Shown here: positions 26,624-33,819 of the stretch, in pieces
Numbering within the stretch: the first letter of the stretch is position 1
Layout of the letters: every line of letters starts with the position of its first letter
Assembly: GCF_002794255.1 (NCBI RefSeq)
Contig: NZ_PGGW01000011.1
Coordinates: 124,001 to 188,000, forward strand
Direction: 5' to 3'
Source of the DNA: Streptomyces carminius
Lineage (GTDB): Bacteria > Actinomycetota > Actinomycetes > Streptomycetales > Streptomycetaceae
Length of the DNA stretch: 64,000 bases
Translations under genes and position numbers: made by a program
Notes under the pieces: model-generated
Told to the model about the DNA's origin: nothing
Databases searched by the model: none
The model's input: the letters and a program-made list of their open reading frames with translations, nothing else

Positions 26624-27502
26624 TCAGGCCAGCAGGCGGTCCATGGTCTCGGCGGCGCCGACCGCCGCGTCGCCGCAGCAGTTGTTGAACAGGACGTGGA
26701 CCTGCTCGGTGCGCTCCGCCAGCGCCCGGATCCGCGGGACCCACTCCATGAGTTCCTCCTTGGCGTACCGGTGCCGGTAGGCGTCCTCCTTGCCGCCGGT
26801 GCCCCAGTGCGGGCTGCGGCCGTGGAACCGGACCACCGACAGCTCCGGGACGGTCGCCACGGCCACCGGCGGCACGGAGGCGGGCAGGCCCCGGGCGGTG
26901 TCCACCGCCACCAGGGCGGACCGGTACCGTCCGGCGAGCGCCACCGTCCGCGCGGACCGCTCCGGTCCGTACCACCCCGGGTCCCGGAACTCCACCGCCG
27001 TACGCCAGCCCAGCGCGCCCGCGCGTTCCAGGCAGCGCGCCACGAACTCCTCCGCCCCGGGGCCGGGGCGGAGCGACGGCGGGAACTGCATCAGCACCGC
27101 CCCCAGCCGTCCCGCCGCGCGCAGCGGCTCCAGGGCGTCCGCGAAGCGCTGCCAGACCTCCTCCACGGCCGCCGGGGGCAGCGCCCCGGGCCGTACCCAA
27201 GCCCGCTCCGAACCGGCCGGACGCAGTTGCCGCGGCAGCGCGCCGATCCGCGTGGAGTGGCCGGTGAGCAGGGAGAACGCCTTGACGTCGAAGACGAAGC
27301 CGGGCGGGGTGCGGGCCGCCCACAGTTCGCTGTTGCGGGTGCTGGGCAGCCCGTAGTACGTGGCGTCCACCTCCACCACTGCGAACCGCCCGGCGTAGTA
27401 CCGCAGTCTGCCCTCCGCGTCCCGGGCGTCCGGCGGATACCAGCCGCCGGCGACCAGCGCGGGATCCGTCCACGAGCAGGTGCCCACCAGAATGCTTCCC
27501 AT
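26624..27502 (-). CDS. DUF72 family protein (YecE-like TIM barrel)
   Basis: 292 residues. Family features: VGTCSWTDPALV at the N-terminus, VEVDATYYGLPS, FVFDVKAFSLLTGH, AVLMQFPPS, AVEFRDPGWYG, VRFHGRSPHWG and the closing VHVLFNNCCGDAAVGAAETM. DUF72 members adopt a TIM-like fold of unknown activity; conserved Glu and Asp residues suggest a hydrolase or endonuclease-like site. ATG 27502 has no ribosome site and lies about 3 nt from the start site predicted from the SigB-type box at 27512-27537, so it may be leaderless. Confidence 0.88.
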   Translation of the reverse strand: MGSILVGTCSWTDPALVAGGWYPPDARDAEGRLRYYAGRFAVVEVDATYYGLPSTRNSELWAARTPPGFVFDVKAFSLLTGHSTRIGALPRQLRPAGSERAWVRPGALPPAAVEEVWQRFADALEPLRAAGRLGAVLMQFPPSLRPGPGAEEFVARCLERAGALGWRTAVEFRDPGWYGPERSARTVALAGRYRSALVAVDTARGLPASVPPVAVATVPELSVVRFHGRSPHWGTGGKEDAYRHRYAKEELMEWVPRIRALAERTEQVHVLFNNCCGDAAVGAAETMDRLLA

Positions 27503-27511
27503 GGTCGCGGG

Positions 27512-27537
27512 GTACCCGCGCGGCGTCGGCGCGATCC
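27512..27537 (-). promoter_or_regulatory. SigB-type promoter, GGAT-N16-GGGTAC
   Basis: Minus strand GGAT (27537-27534), 16-nt spacer, GGGTAC (27517-27512). The -10 is exact; the -35 fits only GNNT. It predicts a leaderless or near-leaderless DUF72 transcript. Confidence 0.45.
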
Positions 27538-27616
27538 GCCGTCAGGAGGCACCGGCGGCATCCGGAGGCACACGGGATGCCGGGTGCCTCCCGGAACACT
27601 CAGGAAGGAGCGAGCC

Positions 27617-28045
27617 ATGACCGGCGCGGACAGGGACAGGCACGGCGACCGGGACAGCGGAACGGGCGGCGCGGACCGGGAGCGGCGCGCCCGGGAGATC
27701 GCCGAAGAGGCCGAGCGGACCCGGAACCCGGGGAACGCCGTCCCCGGGATGAGCGGGGAGGACCCGGGAACGGGTGAGCGCCACTGGCCCGACCGGAGCG
27801 GCTCGGAGCCGCCCCGTCCCTCCCCGCAGGGGAAGGGCGACGTCCACGCGGTGTCGGGCCCCGACATCGGGCAGCCCGAGATCGCCGAGGGGCCGGTTCC
27901 CGGCATGCAGCCGGGCGAGAAGGTGGAGCGCGGTCCCTGGATCCCGCCGGTGGAGGTGGATCCGCCCAAGGGCGGCGATCTGCCCCGGGACGCGGCGGGC
28001 GAACGGGACGCGGTGCGGCGGCAGAAAGAGGAGGGCGGTCCCTGA
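27617..28045 (+). CDS. Hydrophilic hypothetical protein
   Basis: 142 residues, highly charged, Gly/Pro-rich and predicted disordered. The N-terminal half is Arg/Asp/Glu-rich (DRDRHGDRDSGTGGADRERR), followed by GDVHAVSGPDIGQPEIAEGP and KVERGPWIPPVEVDPPKGGD. No family recognised. ATG 27617 follows AGGAAGGAGC (27602-27611). The stop lies within the first copy of a 31-bp tandem repeat, so the last residues (EGGP) and the terminator region derive from it. Its neighbours are small stress-type proteins. Confidence 0.6.
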   Translation: MTGADRDRHGDRDSGTGGADRERRAREIAEEAERTRNPGNAVPGMSGEDPGTGERHWPDRSGSEPPRPSPQGKGDVHAVSGPDIGQPEIAEGPVPGMQPGEKVERGPWIPPVEVDPPKGGDLPRDAAGERDAVRRQKEEGGP

Positions 28046-28150
28046 CGTCCTCCGGGATGCGGCGGGCGGTCCCTGACGTCCTCCGGGATGCGGCGGGCGG
28101 TCCCTGACGTCCTCCGGGGTGCGGCGGGCGGTCCCTGAGCCCTCCGGGGG
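28033..28150. repeat. 31-bp tandem repeat, nearly four copies
   Basis: The unit, beginning GGGCGGTCCCTGACGTCCTC, starts at 28033, 28064, 28095 and 28126. Copies 1 and 2 are identical, copy 3 has one change, and copy 4 diverges near its end. Each copy holds the same TGA, so the array duplicates the 3' end of the 142-residue gene. Confidence 0.9.
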
Positions 28151-28173
28151 TGTACGGCGCGTCCGGCGGCGCT

Positions 28174-28205
28174 CCGCGCACCCCGTCGCGCGGCGGGGTG
28201 CGCGG
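28174..28205. terminator. Hairpin between convergent small genes
   Basis: CCGCGCACCCCG (28174-28185) pairs with 28194-28205, 12 bp with an 8-nt loop, just before the stop of the 67-residue gene. Confidence 0.6.
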
Positions 28206-28219
28206 GACGCGGCGGCCGG

Positions 28220-28423
28220 TCAGCCGCCCTCGGACTCCGGACGCTCGCCCTTGGGCCCCAGACCGCGTTCGGTCCGCGGCCCGGAGGAGCGCCAGTGCGG
28301 GTCCTCCTGCAGCGACCGGTTGGCCTCCTCGTTCGCGTGCCGGTCGGGGATGCCGTTCTGCTCGGCGTCCTTGCGGCGCCGGGCGCGCTGCTTGTCGTAC
28401 TCCTTGCTGCCTGGTTCGGGCAT
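28220..28423 (-). CDS. Small hydrophilic conserved protein
   Basis: 67 residues, strongly charged: MPEPGSKEYDKQRARRRKDA then EQNGIPDRHANEEANRSLQ. The pattern resembles short conserved Streptomyces proteins of unknown function. The ATG at 28423 follows GGAGGTGAAC at good spacing. A near-SigB promoter (GTTT-N15-GGGAAC) lies about 25 nt upstream. Confidence 0.7.
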   Translation of the reverse strand: MPEPGSKEYDKQRARRRKDAEQNGIPDRHANEEANRSLQEDPHWRSSGPRTERGLGPKGERPESEGG

Positions 28424-28447
28424 GTCCGTTCACCTCCGCGACCGCGG

Positions 28448-28472
28448 GTTCCCGGGCCTTTTCGGGTGAAAC
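28448..28472 (-). promoter_or_regulatory. Near-consensus SigB-type promoter, GTTT-N15-GGGAAC
   Basis: Minus strand GTTT (28472-28469), 15-nt spacer, GGGAAC (28453-28448). One mismatch in the -10 (T to A), but spacing and distance to the start codon at 28423 fit. Confidence 0.4.
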
Positions 28473-28581
28473 GGGCGTGGTGACCTCTTCCGGGCGGTTT
28501 CCCGTGTCCGCCGCTGTGGCACCCGAGGAGGCCGACCGTCCCGGAACGGAGCACGGTAAACCTCTGGAACAGGAGCCGCCG

Positions 28582-29163
28582 ATGCCGCCCCGCACACCGG
28601 TCAGGGCCCTTGCGGTCGGAACGCTGGCCGCCCTCCTCCTCGGCGGATGCGCACTGCCCGAGAGCTACAACCAGCCGGGCGCCAACGGGGAGGTGGGTTT
28701 CGTCGACGTGCGGTACGCGCACCTGGCGGAGCCGCGGGACGGCGACCCGTGGCGGGAGGGCGACGACGTCCCGCTGTACCTGTGGGTCTACAACGACAAC
28801 GAACCGGGCGGGGAGGCCGCCCGGCTGGTCGGCGCGGAGTCCCCGGTGGCCGCGTCGGTGGACATCGTCGCGCCGGAGGGGGAGGACGCGCCGCAGGCGG
28901 TGACCGTGCCGCCGGACGGCTTCCGGGAACTGGAGCGCGACCGGGTGCACCTGGTGCTGCGCGATGTGGAACAGACCATCAGGGGCGGTGACTTCGTCCC
29001 GGTCACGTTCGAGTTCGACCCCGTGGGCTCCCTGGAGCTGAACGTCCAGGCGCAGCCGCCCACTTACGGTGAGTCCCCCGAGGAGATCCTGCCCGAGGAG
29101 ACCGAGGAGGTCGTCCCCGAGGAGCCCCGGGAGGACATGGCCCCGCCCCCGGCCTTCGGCTGA
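28582..29163 (+). CDS. Predicted lipoprotein
   Basis: 193 residues. Signal and lipobox: MPPRTPVRALAVGTLAALLL then GGC at residues 21-23, so Cys23 would be lipidated. The mature part looks like an all-beta domain (VGFVDVRYAHLAEP, VPLYLWVYNDNEPGGEAARL, VPVTFEFDPVGSLELNVQAQ), similar in layout to the PCuAC-like extracellular lipoproteins of actinomycetes, but it has no Met/His copper motif. The tail is a Glu/Pro run (PEEILPEETEEVVPEEPRED). ATG 28582 follows AGGAG. Function unknown. Confidence 0.72.
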   Translation: MPPRTPVRALAVGTLAALLLGGCALPESYNQPGANGEVGFVDVRYAHLAEPRDGDPWREGDDVPLYLWVYNDNEPGGEAARLVGAESPVAASVDIVAPEGEDAPQAVTVPPDGFRELERDRVHLVLRDVEQTIRGGDFVPVTFEFDPVGSLELNVQAQPPTYGESPEEILPEETEEVVPEEPREDMAPPPAFG

Positions 29164-29187
29164 GGAGGGCGAGGACGGCCGGCACGG

Positions 29188-29228
29188 GGCCGGGCCCGGC
29201 GGGGAGGGGATCCCCGCCGGGCCCGGCC
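29188..29228. terminator. Strong bidirectional terminator hairpin
   Basis: GGCCGGGCCCGGCGGGGA (29188-29205) pairs perfectly with 29211-29228 around a 5-nt loop, an 18-bp stem between the lipoprotein gene and the convergent chaplin. Confidence 0.8.
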
Positions 29229-29283
29229 GGTCTCCGCCCGCGTGGGCGGCGGGAGGAGGAGTGGCGGCGGCCGCCACTCCGGG

Positions 29284-29529
29284 TCACGCGTTGAGGCAGG
29301 TGTTCCCGAAGGACGGGTTCAGCAGGCCGATGACGCTCACGGTGTTGCCGCAGACGTTGACCGGCGCATGGACCGGGACCTGGACCACGTTGCCGCTCGC
29401 GATGCCGCCGGAACCGACGGTCGCCCCCTGGGCGTGGGCACCGTCGCTGGCGGCCGCGGCTCCCGCGCCGCCGAGGACGAGGGCGCAGCCCGCCGCGGTG
29501 AGGGTGGCGGCCTTGGCGATACGGATCAT
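29284..29529 (-). CDS. Short chaplin, amyloid surfactant surface protein
   Basis: 81 residues. Signal peptide MIRIAKAATLTAAGCALVLG to AAAA, then one chaplin domain: SDGAHAQGATVGSGGIASGN, VVQVPVHAPVNVCGNTVSVI, GLLNPSFGNTC. The two Cys form the family disulfide, and no sortase signal is present, so it is a short (ChpD-H type) secreted chaplin. Chaplins assemble on aerial hyphae and spores. ATG 29529 follows AAAGGAG at 7 nt; the longer in-frame start at 29604 is rejected. This and the LPxTG-free context identify a morphologically differentiating Streptomyces-type host. Confidence 0.93.
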   Translation of the reverse strand: MIRIAKAATLTAAGCALVLGGAGAAAASDGAHAQGATVGSGGIASGNVVQVPVHAPVNVCGNTVSVIGLLNPSFGNTCLNA

Positions 29530-29810
29530 CGCCGTACTCCTTTCAGGTGGTGAATGGGACACCCTCACAACGCCGGTCCGGAGAGAAGAGATACGCATGA
29601 TCACTCGATAGGCTTATTTGTCCGCCGTTCCGGCCCGTGGCAGGCCGGAAGGTGCTCGGGACGGAAGGGTCCGCGGACCGTTTCCGCACCTTCTCCCGGC
29701 CCATCGGAGTGATCACACACCCGGCGCAATCCCCGCGCGTCTCTCCGGCGGAAAGCCGGTTCTCTGCCATGGTTTGCTCCGGTTTGATCGGTATCGATCG
29801 GAGAAGATCC

Positions 29811-30914
29811 ATGCGTTTTTCCGTGGGGTTCACCGGCCGCGGCGTGGTGTGCGCACTGACGTCCGTGGCCCTGGCGATGACGCTGTCGCCGTCCGCGGCC
29901 GCGCCGGCGCCGACACCGGGTGAGGCACCGCGCGTCCCGTTCGCCGAGCGCTACCGCGCCACCCAGCACGGCGGCATCGTGCGCGCCGCCAACTCCGCGG
30001 CCACCTGCGCCTCGCCCGTCAGCGCCGGGGTGCCCTCCTGCGCGGCGGTCCGGCGGGGTACCGGCACGGGGACCAACGGCGACTACGAGATGACGTACGT
30101 CGACGTCGACGACGACCCCAACACCTACAACTCCAGCCGTGCCGAGCTGCGGCTGCCCGCCGGTGCGCGGGTCACCTACGCCCGGCTGTACTGGGGCGGC
30201 AACCTCCGGGTCGGCGAGCAGAAGCCCCCCGCGGACAACGGGCGGGTACTGGTGGCCGAACCGGGCGGCCGGTACAAGGAGGTCCTCGCCGACACCCTCG
30301 TCGGCCACCGCCGCACCCGGCTCACCGACGGCTACACCGCCTCGGCCGACGTCACCGGCCTCGTCGCACGGTCGGGCGGCGGCCTCTACACCGTCGCCCA
30401 GCTCAACGTCGCCCGGGGGCACTCGCCCGCCGGGGCCTGGGGCGGCTGGACACTGGTGACCGCCTACGAGCACCGGCGGGAGCCGCTGCGCCATCTGGTG
30501 GTCATGGACGGCTACGAGGCCACCACCACCGCCCGGAACACCCTCCGGTTCACCGCCGGCGACCTGCCGGTGCCGCCGGGGGCCGCGGGCTCGGTGGGTG
30601 TGGTGGCCTACAACGGCGACCGGGGCAGGGGCGGCGAGTCGCTGGCCGTACGCGCGGGCACCGGGCCGGAGGCGGGGGTGCGCGACCGGGCCAACCCCGT
30701 CGGCGACCTGATGAACTCCACGATCACCGACCACGGGCGACCGGGGCCCCGCCGGGTCCCGTCCCATGCCAACACCCTCGGCTACGACTCCGACGTCTAC
30801 GACATCGCGCCCGCGCTGCGGGGCGGCGGCGACTCGGTGACGCTCCGCTTCACCGACCGCGGCGAGGGCTACCAGCTCGGCGCGGTCTTCCTGCAGACCG
30901 ACGCGCGCCGGTGA
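29811..30914 (+). CDS. Secreted protein of unknown function
   Basis: 367 residues. Signal peptide MRFSVGFTGRGVVCALTSVA to SAAA. The mature protein opens VPFAERYRATQHGGIVRAAN and has NGDYEMTYVDVDDDPNTYNS, RVTYARLYWGGNLRVGEQKP, AGAWGGWTLVTAYEHR and SHANTLGYDSDVYDI, a beta-rich pattern seen in a family of secreted Streptomyces proteins without known role. Four Cys near residues 64-83 may form disulfides. ATG 29811 follows GGAGA. The upstream 280 bp is comparatively AT-rich and shared with the divergent chaplin, so joint developmental control is possible. Confidence 0.75.
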   Translation: MRFSVGFTGRGVVCALTSVALAMTLSPSAAAPAPTPGEAPRVPFAERYRATQHGGIVRAANSAATCASPVSAGVPSCAAVRRGTGTGTNGDYEMTYVDVDDDPNTYNSSRAELRLPAGARVTYARLYWGGNLRVGEQKPPADNGRVLVAEPGGRYKEVLADTLVGHRRTRLTDGYTASADVTGLVARSGGGLYTVAQLNVARGHSPAGAWGGWTLVTAYEHRREPLRHLVVMDGYEATTTARNTLRFTAGDLPVPPGAAGSVGVVAYNGDRGRGGESLAVRAGTGPEAGVRDRANPVGDLMNSTITDHGRPGPRRVPSHANTLGYDSDVYDIAPALRGGGDSVTLRFTDRGEGYQLGAVFLQTDARR

Positions 30915-30984
30915 GGCGCGGCCCGGCGCCCTCGGGCGCCGGGCCGGAGCGGCGTCGGACCGGAATCGTGTGGGGAGTTGTCGC

Positions 30985-32238
30985 ATGCCTGGGAACAGAA
31001 CAGAGACGGAGCCGCGGACGGCGCGGACGGTGCTGCACCTGTCCCAGCCCGCCGGGAGCGGCGTGGCCCGGGTCGTCACCGACCTGGTGCGCGCCCAGAC
31101 CGCCGCGGGACTGCGCGCCGTGGTGGCCTGCCCGCCCGGCGGCACACTGGGCCGGGACGCCGCCGCGGCCGGCGCCGAGGTGCTGGACTGGCCCGCGCGG
31201 CGCGCCCCGGGCCCGGACCTGTACCGGGAGACCGCCCGGGCCGCGCACCTGGTCCGGCACACCGCCCCCGACCTGGTGCACACGCACAGCGCCAAGGCAG
31301 GACTGGCCGGCCGGCTGGCCGTCCGCGGCCGGATCCCCACCGTCCACCAGCCGCACGCCTGGTCCTTCGAGGCGGTCGGCGGTACCACCGCCCTCCTCGC
31401 CCGGCGCTGGGAGCGGCTGGCGGCCCGCTGGGCGGACCGGGTGCTGTGCGTCAGCGAGGACGAGCGGCGGCGCGGTGCCGCGACGGGTGTGCGCGCCCGC
31501 TGGGCGGTGGTGCCCAACGGCGTGGACACCGAGCGCTTCCACCCGGCGGACGGTCCCGCCGGGGATGTCCGGGCCGCCGCCCGGGCCGTCCTGCCCGGGC
31601 TCGACGGGCTGCCGCCGGACGCCCCGCTGGTGGTCTGCGTCGGCCGGCTGTGCCGTCAGAAGGGCCAGGACGTCCTGCTGCGGGCCTGGCCCGAGGTGGC
31701 CGCCCGGGTCCCCGGCGCCCGGCTGGTCCTGGTCGGCGACGGCCCGGCCCGGCGGGCACTGGGCGCGGCGGCACCCGGAGGGGTGCTGTTCGCCGGGGCC
31801 GCCGCCGACCCGGCGCCCTGGTACGCGGCGGCCGACGCGGTGGTGCTGCCCTCCCGCTGGGAGGGCATGGCCCTCGTCCCGCTGGAGGCGATGGCCTGCG
31901 GACGCCCGGTGGTGGTGACCGACGTGGCCGGCGCCGCCGAGAGCCTTCCGCCGGGCGGTGCCGACCACTGCCTGGTCCCCCCGGACGACCCCGGCGCCCT
32001 GGCCGGCGCGCTGGCCGCCCTGCTGGCCGATCCGGAGCTGTGCGGCGGCCTGGGACGGCGGGCCCGCGAACACGTACGGGCCGCGCACGACGTACGGCGG
32101 ACGGCGGCGCGGGTCATGGAGCTGTACGACGAGGTGCTGGCCGGACGGGCGGGCGGGCGGTCCGCCGCCCCGCCCGCCCGCCGGCCCCACCCCCGATCCC
32201 ATTCCCAGTCCGCACCCATGGAGCGCACCAGGCGATGA
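30985..32238 (+). CDS. Glycosyltransferase family 4
   Basis: 417 residues, GT-B fold. N-terminal LHLSQPAGSGVARVVTDLVR (acceptor side), VHTHSAKAGLAGRLA, then VPNGVDTERFHPAD, VVCVGRLCRQKGQDVLLRAW and LVLVGDGPARR; the donor E-x7-E motif is in PSRWEGMALVPLEAMACGRP. It transfers an activated sugar to a lipid-linked or polymer acceptor. ATG 30985 follows GGGGAG; it overlaps the next gene by 4 bp. First gene of the exopolysaccharide locus. Confidence 0.9.
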   Translation: MPGNRTETEPRTARTVLHLSQPAGSGVARVVTDLVRAQTAAGLRAVVACPPGGTLGRDAAAAGAEVLDWPARRAPGPDLYRETARAAHLVRHTAPDLVHTHSAKAGLAGRLAVRGRIPTVHQPHAWSFEAVGGTTALLARRWERLAARWADRVLCVSEDERRRGAATGVRARWAVVPNGVDTERFHPADGPAGDVRAAARAVLPGLDGLPPDAPLVVCVGRLCRQKGQDVLLRAWPEVAARVPGARLVLVGDGPARRALGAAAPGGVLFAGAAADPAPWYAAADAVVLPSRWEGMALVPLEAMACGRPVVVTDVAGAAESLPPGGADHCLVPPDDPGALAGALAALLADPELCGGLGRRAREHVRAAHDVRRTAARVMELYDEVLAGRAGGRSAAPPARRPHPRSHSQSAPMERTRR

Positions 32239-33818
32239 CCGCGGAGAGCACCGGGACATCCCATCCGAGCGGGGTCCTCACCCCGCCACCGTCCGCCGCC
32301 CGTCCGGCGGTGTCCGCGACCCCGCGGCGCGGCCCGTTCCCGGGGCGGATGCCGCCCCGGCCGCGCGGGCTCCGCCGCGGACACCGCACCGCCGCCCCCC
32401 TCGCGGCGGCCGACTGCCTGGCGGCGGTCGCGGCGGTCGCAGTGGTCGCGGCGGCCTCCGCCACGCCGGTCGCGCCGGTCCTGTGGGCCGCGCTGCCGGC
32501 GGCCGCGGTCGCGCTCAACGCGCACGGCGGCCTGTACCGCACGGCTCCGGCCGCCGTCGCGCTCGACGAACTGCCCGCCCTGTTCGGCAGGGCGGTGCTC
32601 GCCTGGTGCGTGGCGGCGGCGCTGCTCGCCGCCACCGCCCCCGGCCAGGCCCTGGACTGGGCGGCCCTGACGGTCGCGGTGTCGGCCCATACAGCGCTGG
32701 CCTGCGCGGCGCGCGGTACGGTCCGGTCGGCGCTGCGCCGGGCCGGCCGCCGCAGGCCCCGCTCCACCCTGGTGGTGGGCACCGGCCGGGCCGCCCGGCG
32801 GATCACCGCCGCCCTGCACGCCCACCCCGAATACGGCATGCGCCCGGTGGGCCTGGCCGATCCCGGCGGCGAGCCGGGCGCCGACTCCCTCCCGGACTCG
32901 CTCCCCGACTCCCTCCCCGACTCCCTCACCGATCCCTTTCCCGGGCCGGACGCCGGACCGGGCGCCGGACCGGACGGCGACATCCCCGTGCCGGTGCTCA
33001 CCGGACAGGAGGACGTCGTCCGGGCCGCCGTCCAGAACGCCGTGCGGGACGTGGTGCTCACCCACGACCCCCGTTCCGACCCGGCGACCGCGGAACTCGT
33101 ACCGCTCCTGGCGGCACTGGACTGCACCGTGTGGCTGGCCGGCCCGCCCGCCCTGCGCACCACCGGGCGGCTCCGCGGCGGCGACCACCTGTGGGGCTTC
33201 GCCTGCCGCCGGCTGGACCCGCCGCCCCGGCACCGCACCGGCACACCGCGCCGCAAACGCGCCCTGGACGTGGTGGTCGCCGCCGCCGCCCTGGTCGCCC
33301 TCGCGCCGCTGCTGCTGGCCTGCGCGCTCGCCGTGCGGATCGCCGACGGCCCCGGGGTGCTCTTCCGCCAGGAGCGTGTCGGACTGGCGGGCCGTCCGAT
33401 CACCGTGCTGAAGTTCCGCACCCTGCGCCCGCGCGACGAGCACGAGTCGGCGACCCGGTGGTCCGTCGCCGACGACCGGCGGATGAGCCCGGTCGGCCGG
33501 GCGCTGCGCCGCACCTCGCTCGACGAGCTCCCGCAGCTGTGGAACGTCCTGCGCGGCGACATGAGCCTGGTCGGCCCGCGGCCCGAACGCCCTTACTTCG
33601 TCCAGCGGTTCAGCCGGCTCCATCCCGGCTACGCGGCCCGCCACCGGATGCCCGCCGGGATCACCGGGCTGGCCCAGGTGCACGGGCTGCGCGGCGACAC
33701 CTCCATCGAGGACCGGGCGCGGTTCGACAACCACTACATCGACACCTGGTCGCTGTGGCAGGACGTCGGGCTCCTGCTGCGCACCGCCGGCTCCGTGCTC
33801 CGCCTGGGAGGGCGCTGA
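32235..33818 (+). CDS. Polyprenyl glycosylphosphotransferase (initiating phosphosugar transferase)
   Basis: 527 residues. Several N-terminal hydrophobic helices (about 55-160), a Rossmann-like middle (STLVVGTGRAARRITAALHA), and the C-terminal bacterial sugar transferase domain: RKRALDVVVAAAALVALAPL, GPGVLFRQERVGLAGRPITV, LKFRTL, RRTSLDELPQLWNVLRGDMS, LVGPRPERP. It loads the first sugar-1-phosphate on undecaprenyl phosphate at the inner membrane face, starting repeat-unit synthesis. A DSLP repeat expands the middle domain (DNA 32883-32930). ATG overlaps the GT4 stop. Confidence 0.92.
   Translation: MTAESTGTSHPSGVLTPPPSAARPAVSATPRRGPFPGRMPPRPRGLRRGHRTAAPLAAADCLAAVAAVAVVAAASATPVAPVLWAALPAAAVALNAHGGLYRTAPAAVALDELPALFGRAVLAWCVAAALLAATAPGQALDWAALTVAVSAHTALACAARGTVRSALRRAGRRRPRSTLVVGTGRAARRITAALHAHPEYGMRPVGLADPGGEPGADSLPDSLPDSLPDSLTDPFPGPDAGPGAGPDGDIPVPVLTGQEDVVRAAVQNAVRDVVLTHDPRSDPATAELVPLLAALDCTVWLAGPPALRTTGRLRGGDHLWGFACRRLDPPPRHRTGTPRRKRALDVVVAAAALVALAPLLLACALAVRIADGPGVLFRQERVGLAGRPITVLKFRTLRPRDEHESATRWSVADDRRMSPVGRALRRTSLDELPQLWNVLRGDMSLVGPRPERPYFVQRFSRLHPGYAARHRMPAGITGLAQVHGLRGDTSIEDRARFDNHYIDTWSLWQDVGLLLRTAGSVLRLGGR
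32883..32930 (+). repeat. 12-bp tandem repeat (DSLP) in the phosphosugar transferase gene
   Basis: Four in-frame copies of GACTCCCTCCCC or close variants encode DSLPDSLPDSLPDSLT, an acidic linker in the central domain. Confidence 0.85.
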
Positions 33819-33819
33819 G

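Noticed and set aside
25983..26780. 265-codon open frame on the plus strand
   Set aside because: Arg/Pro/Ser-rich composition without motifs, and it overlaps the well-supported DUF72 gene antisense.
28033..28150. CRISPR-like array
   Set aside because: The 31-bp units are directly contiguous with no unique spacers, so this is a simple tandem repeat.
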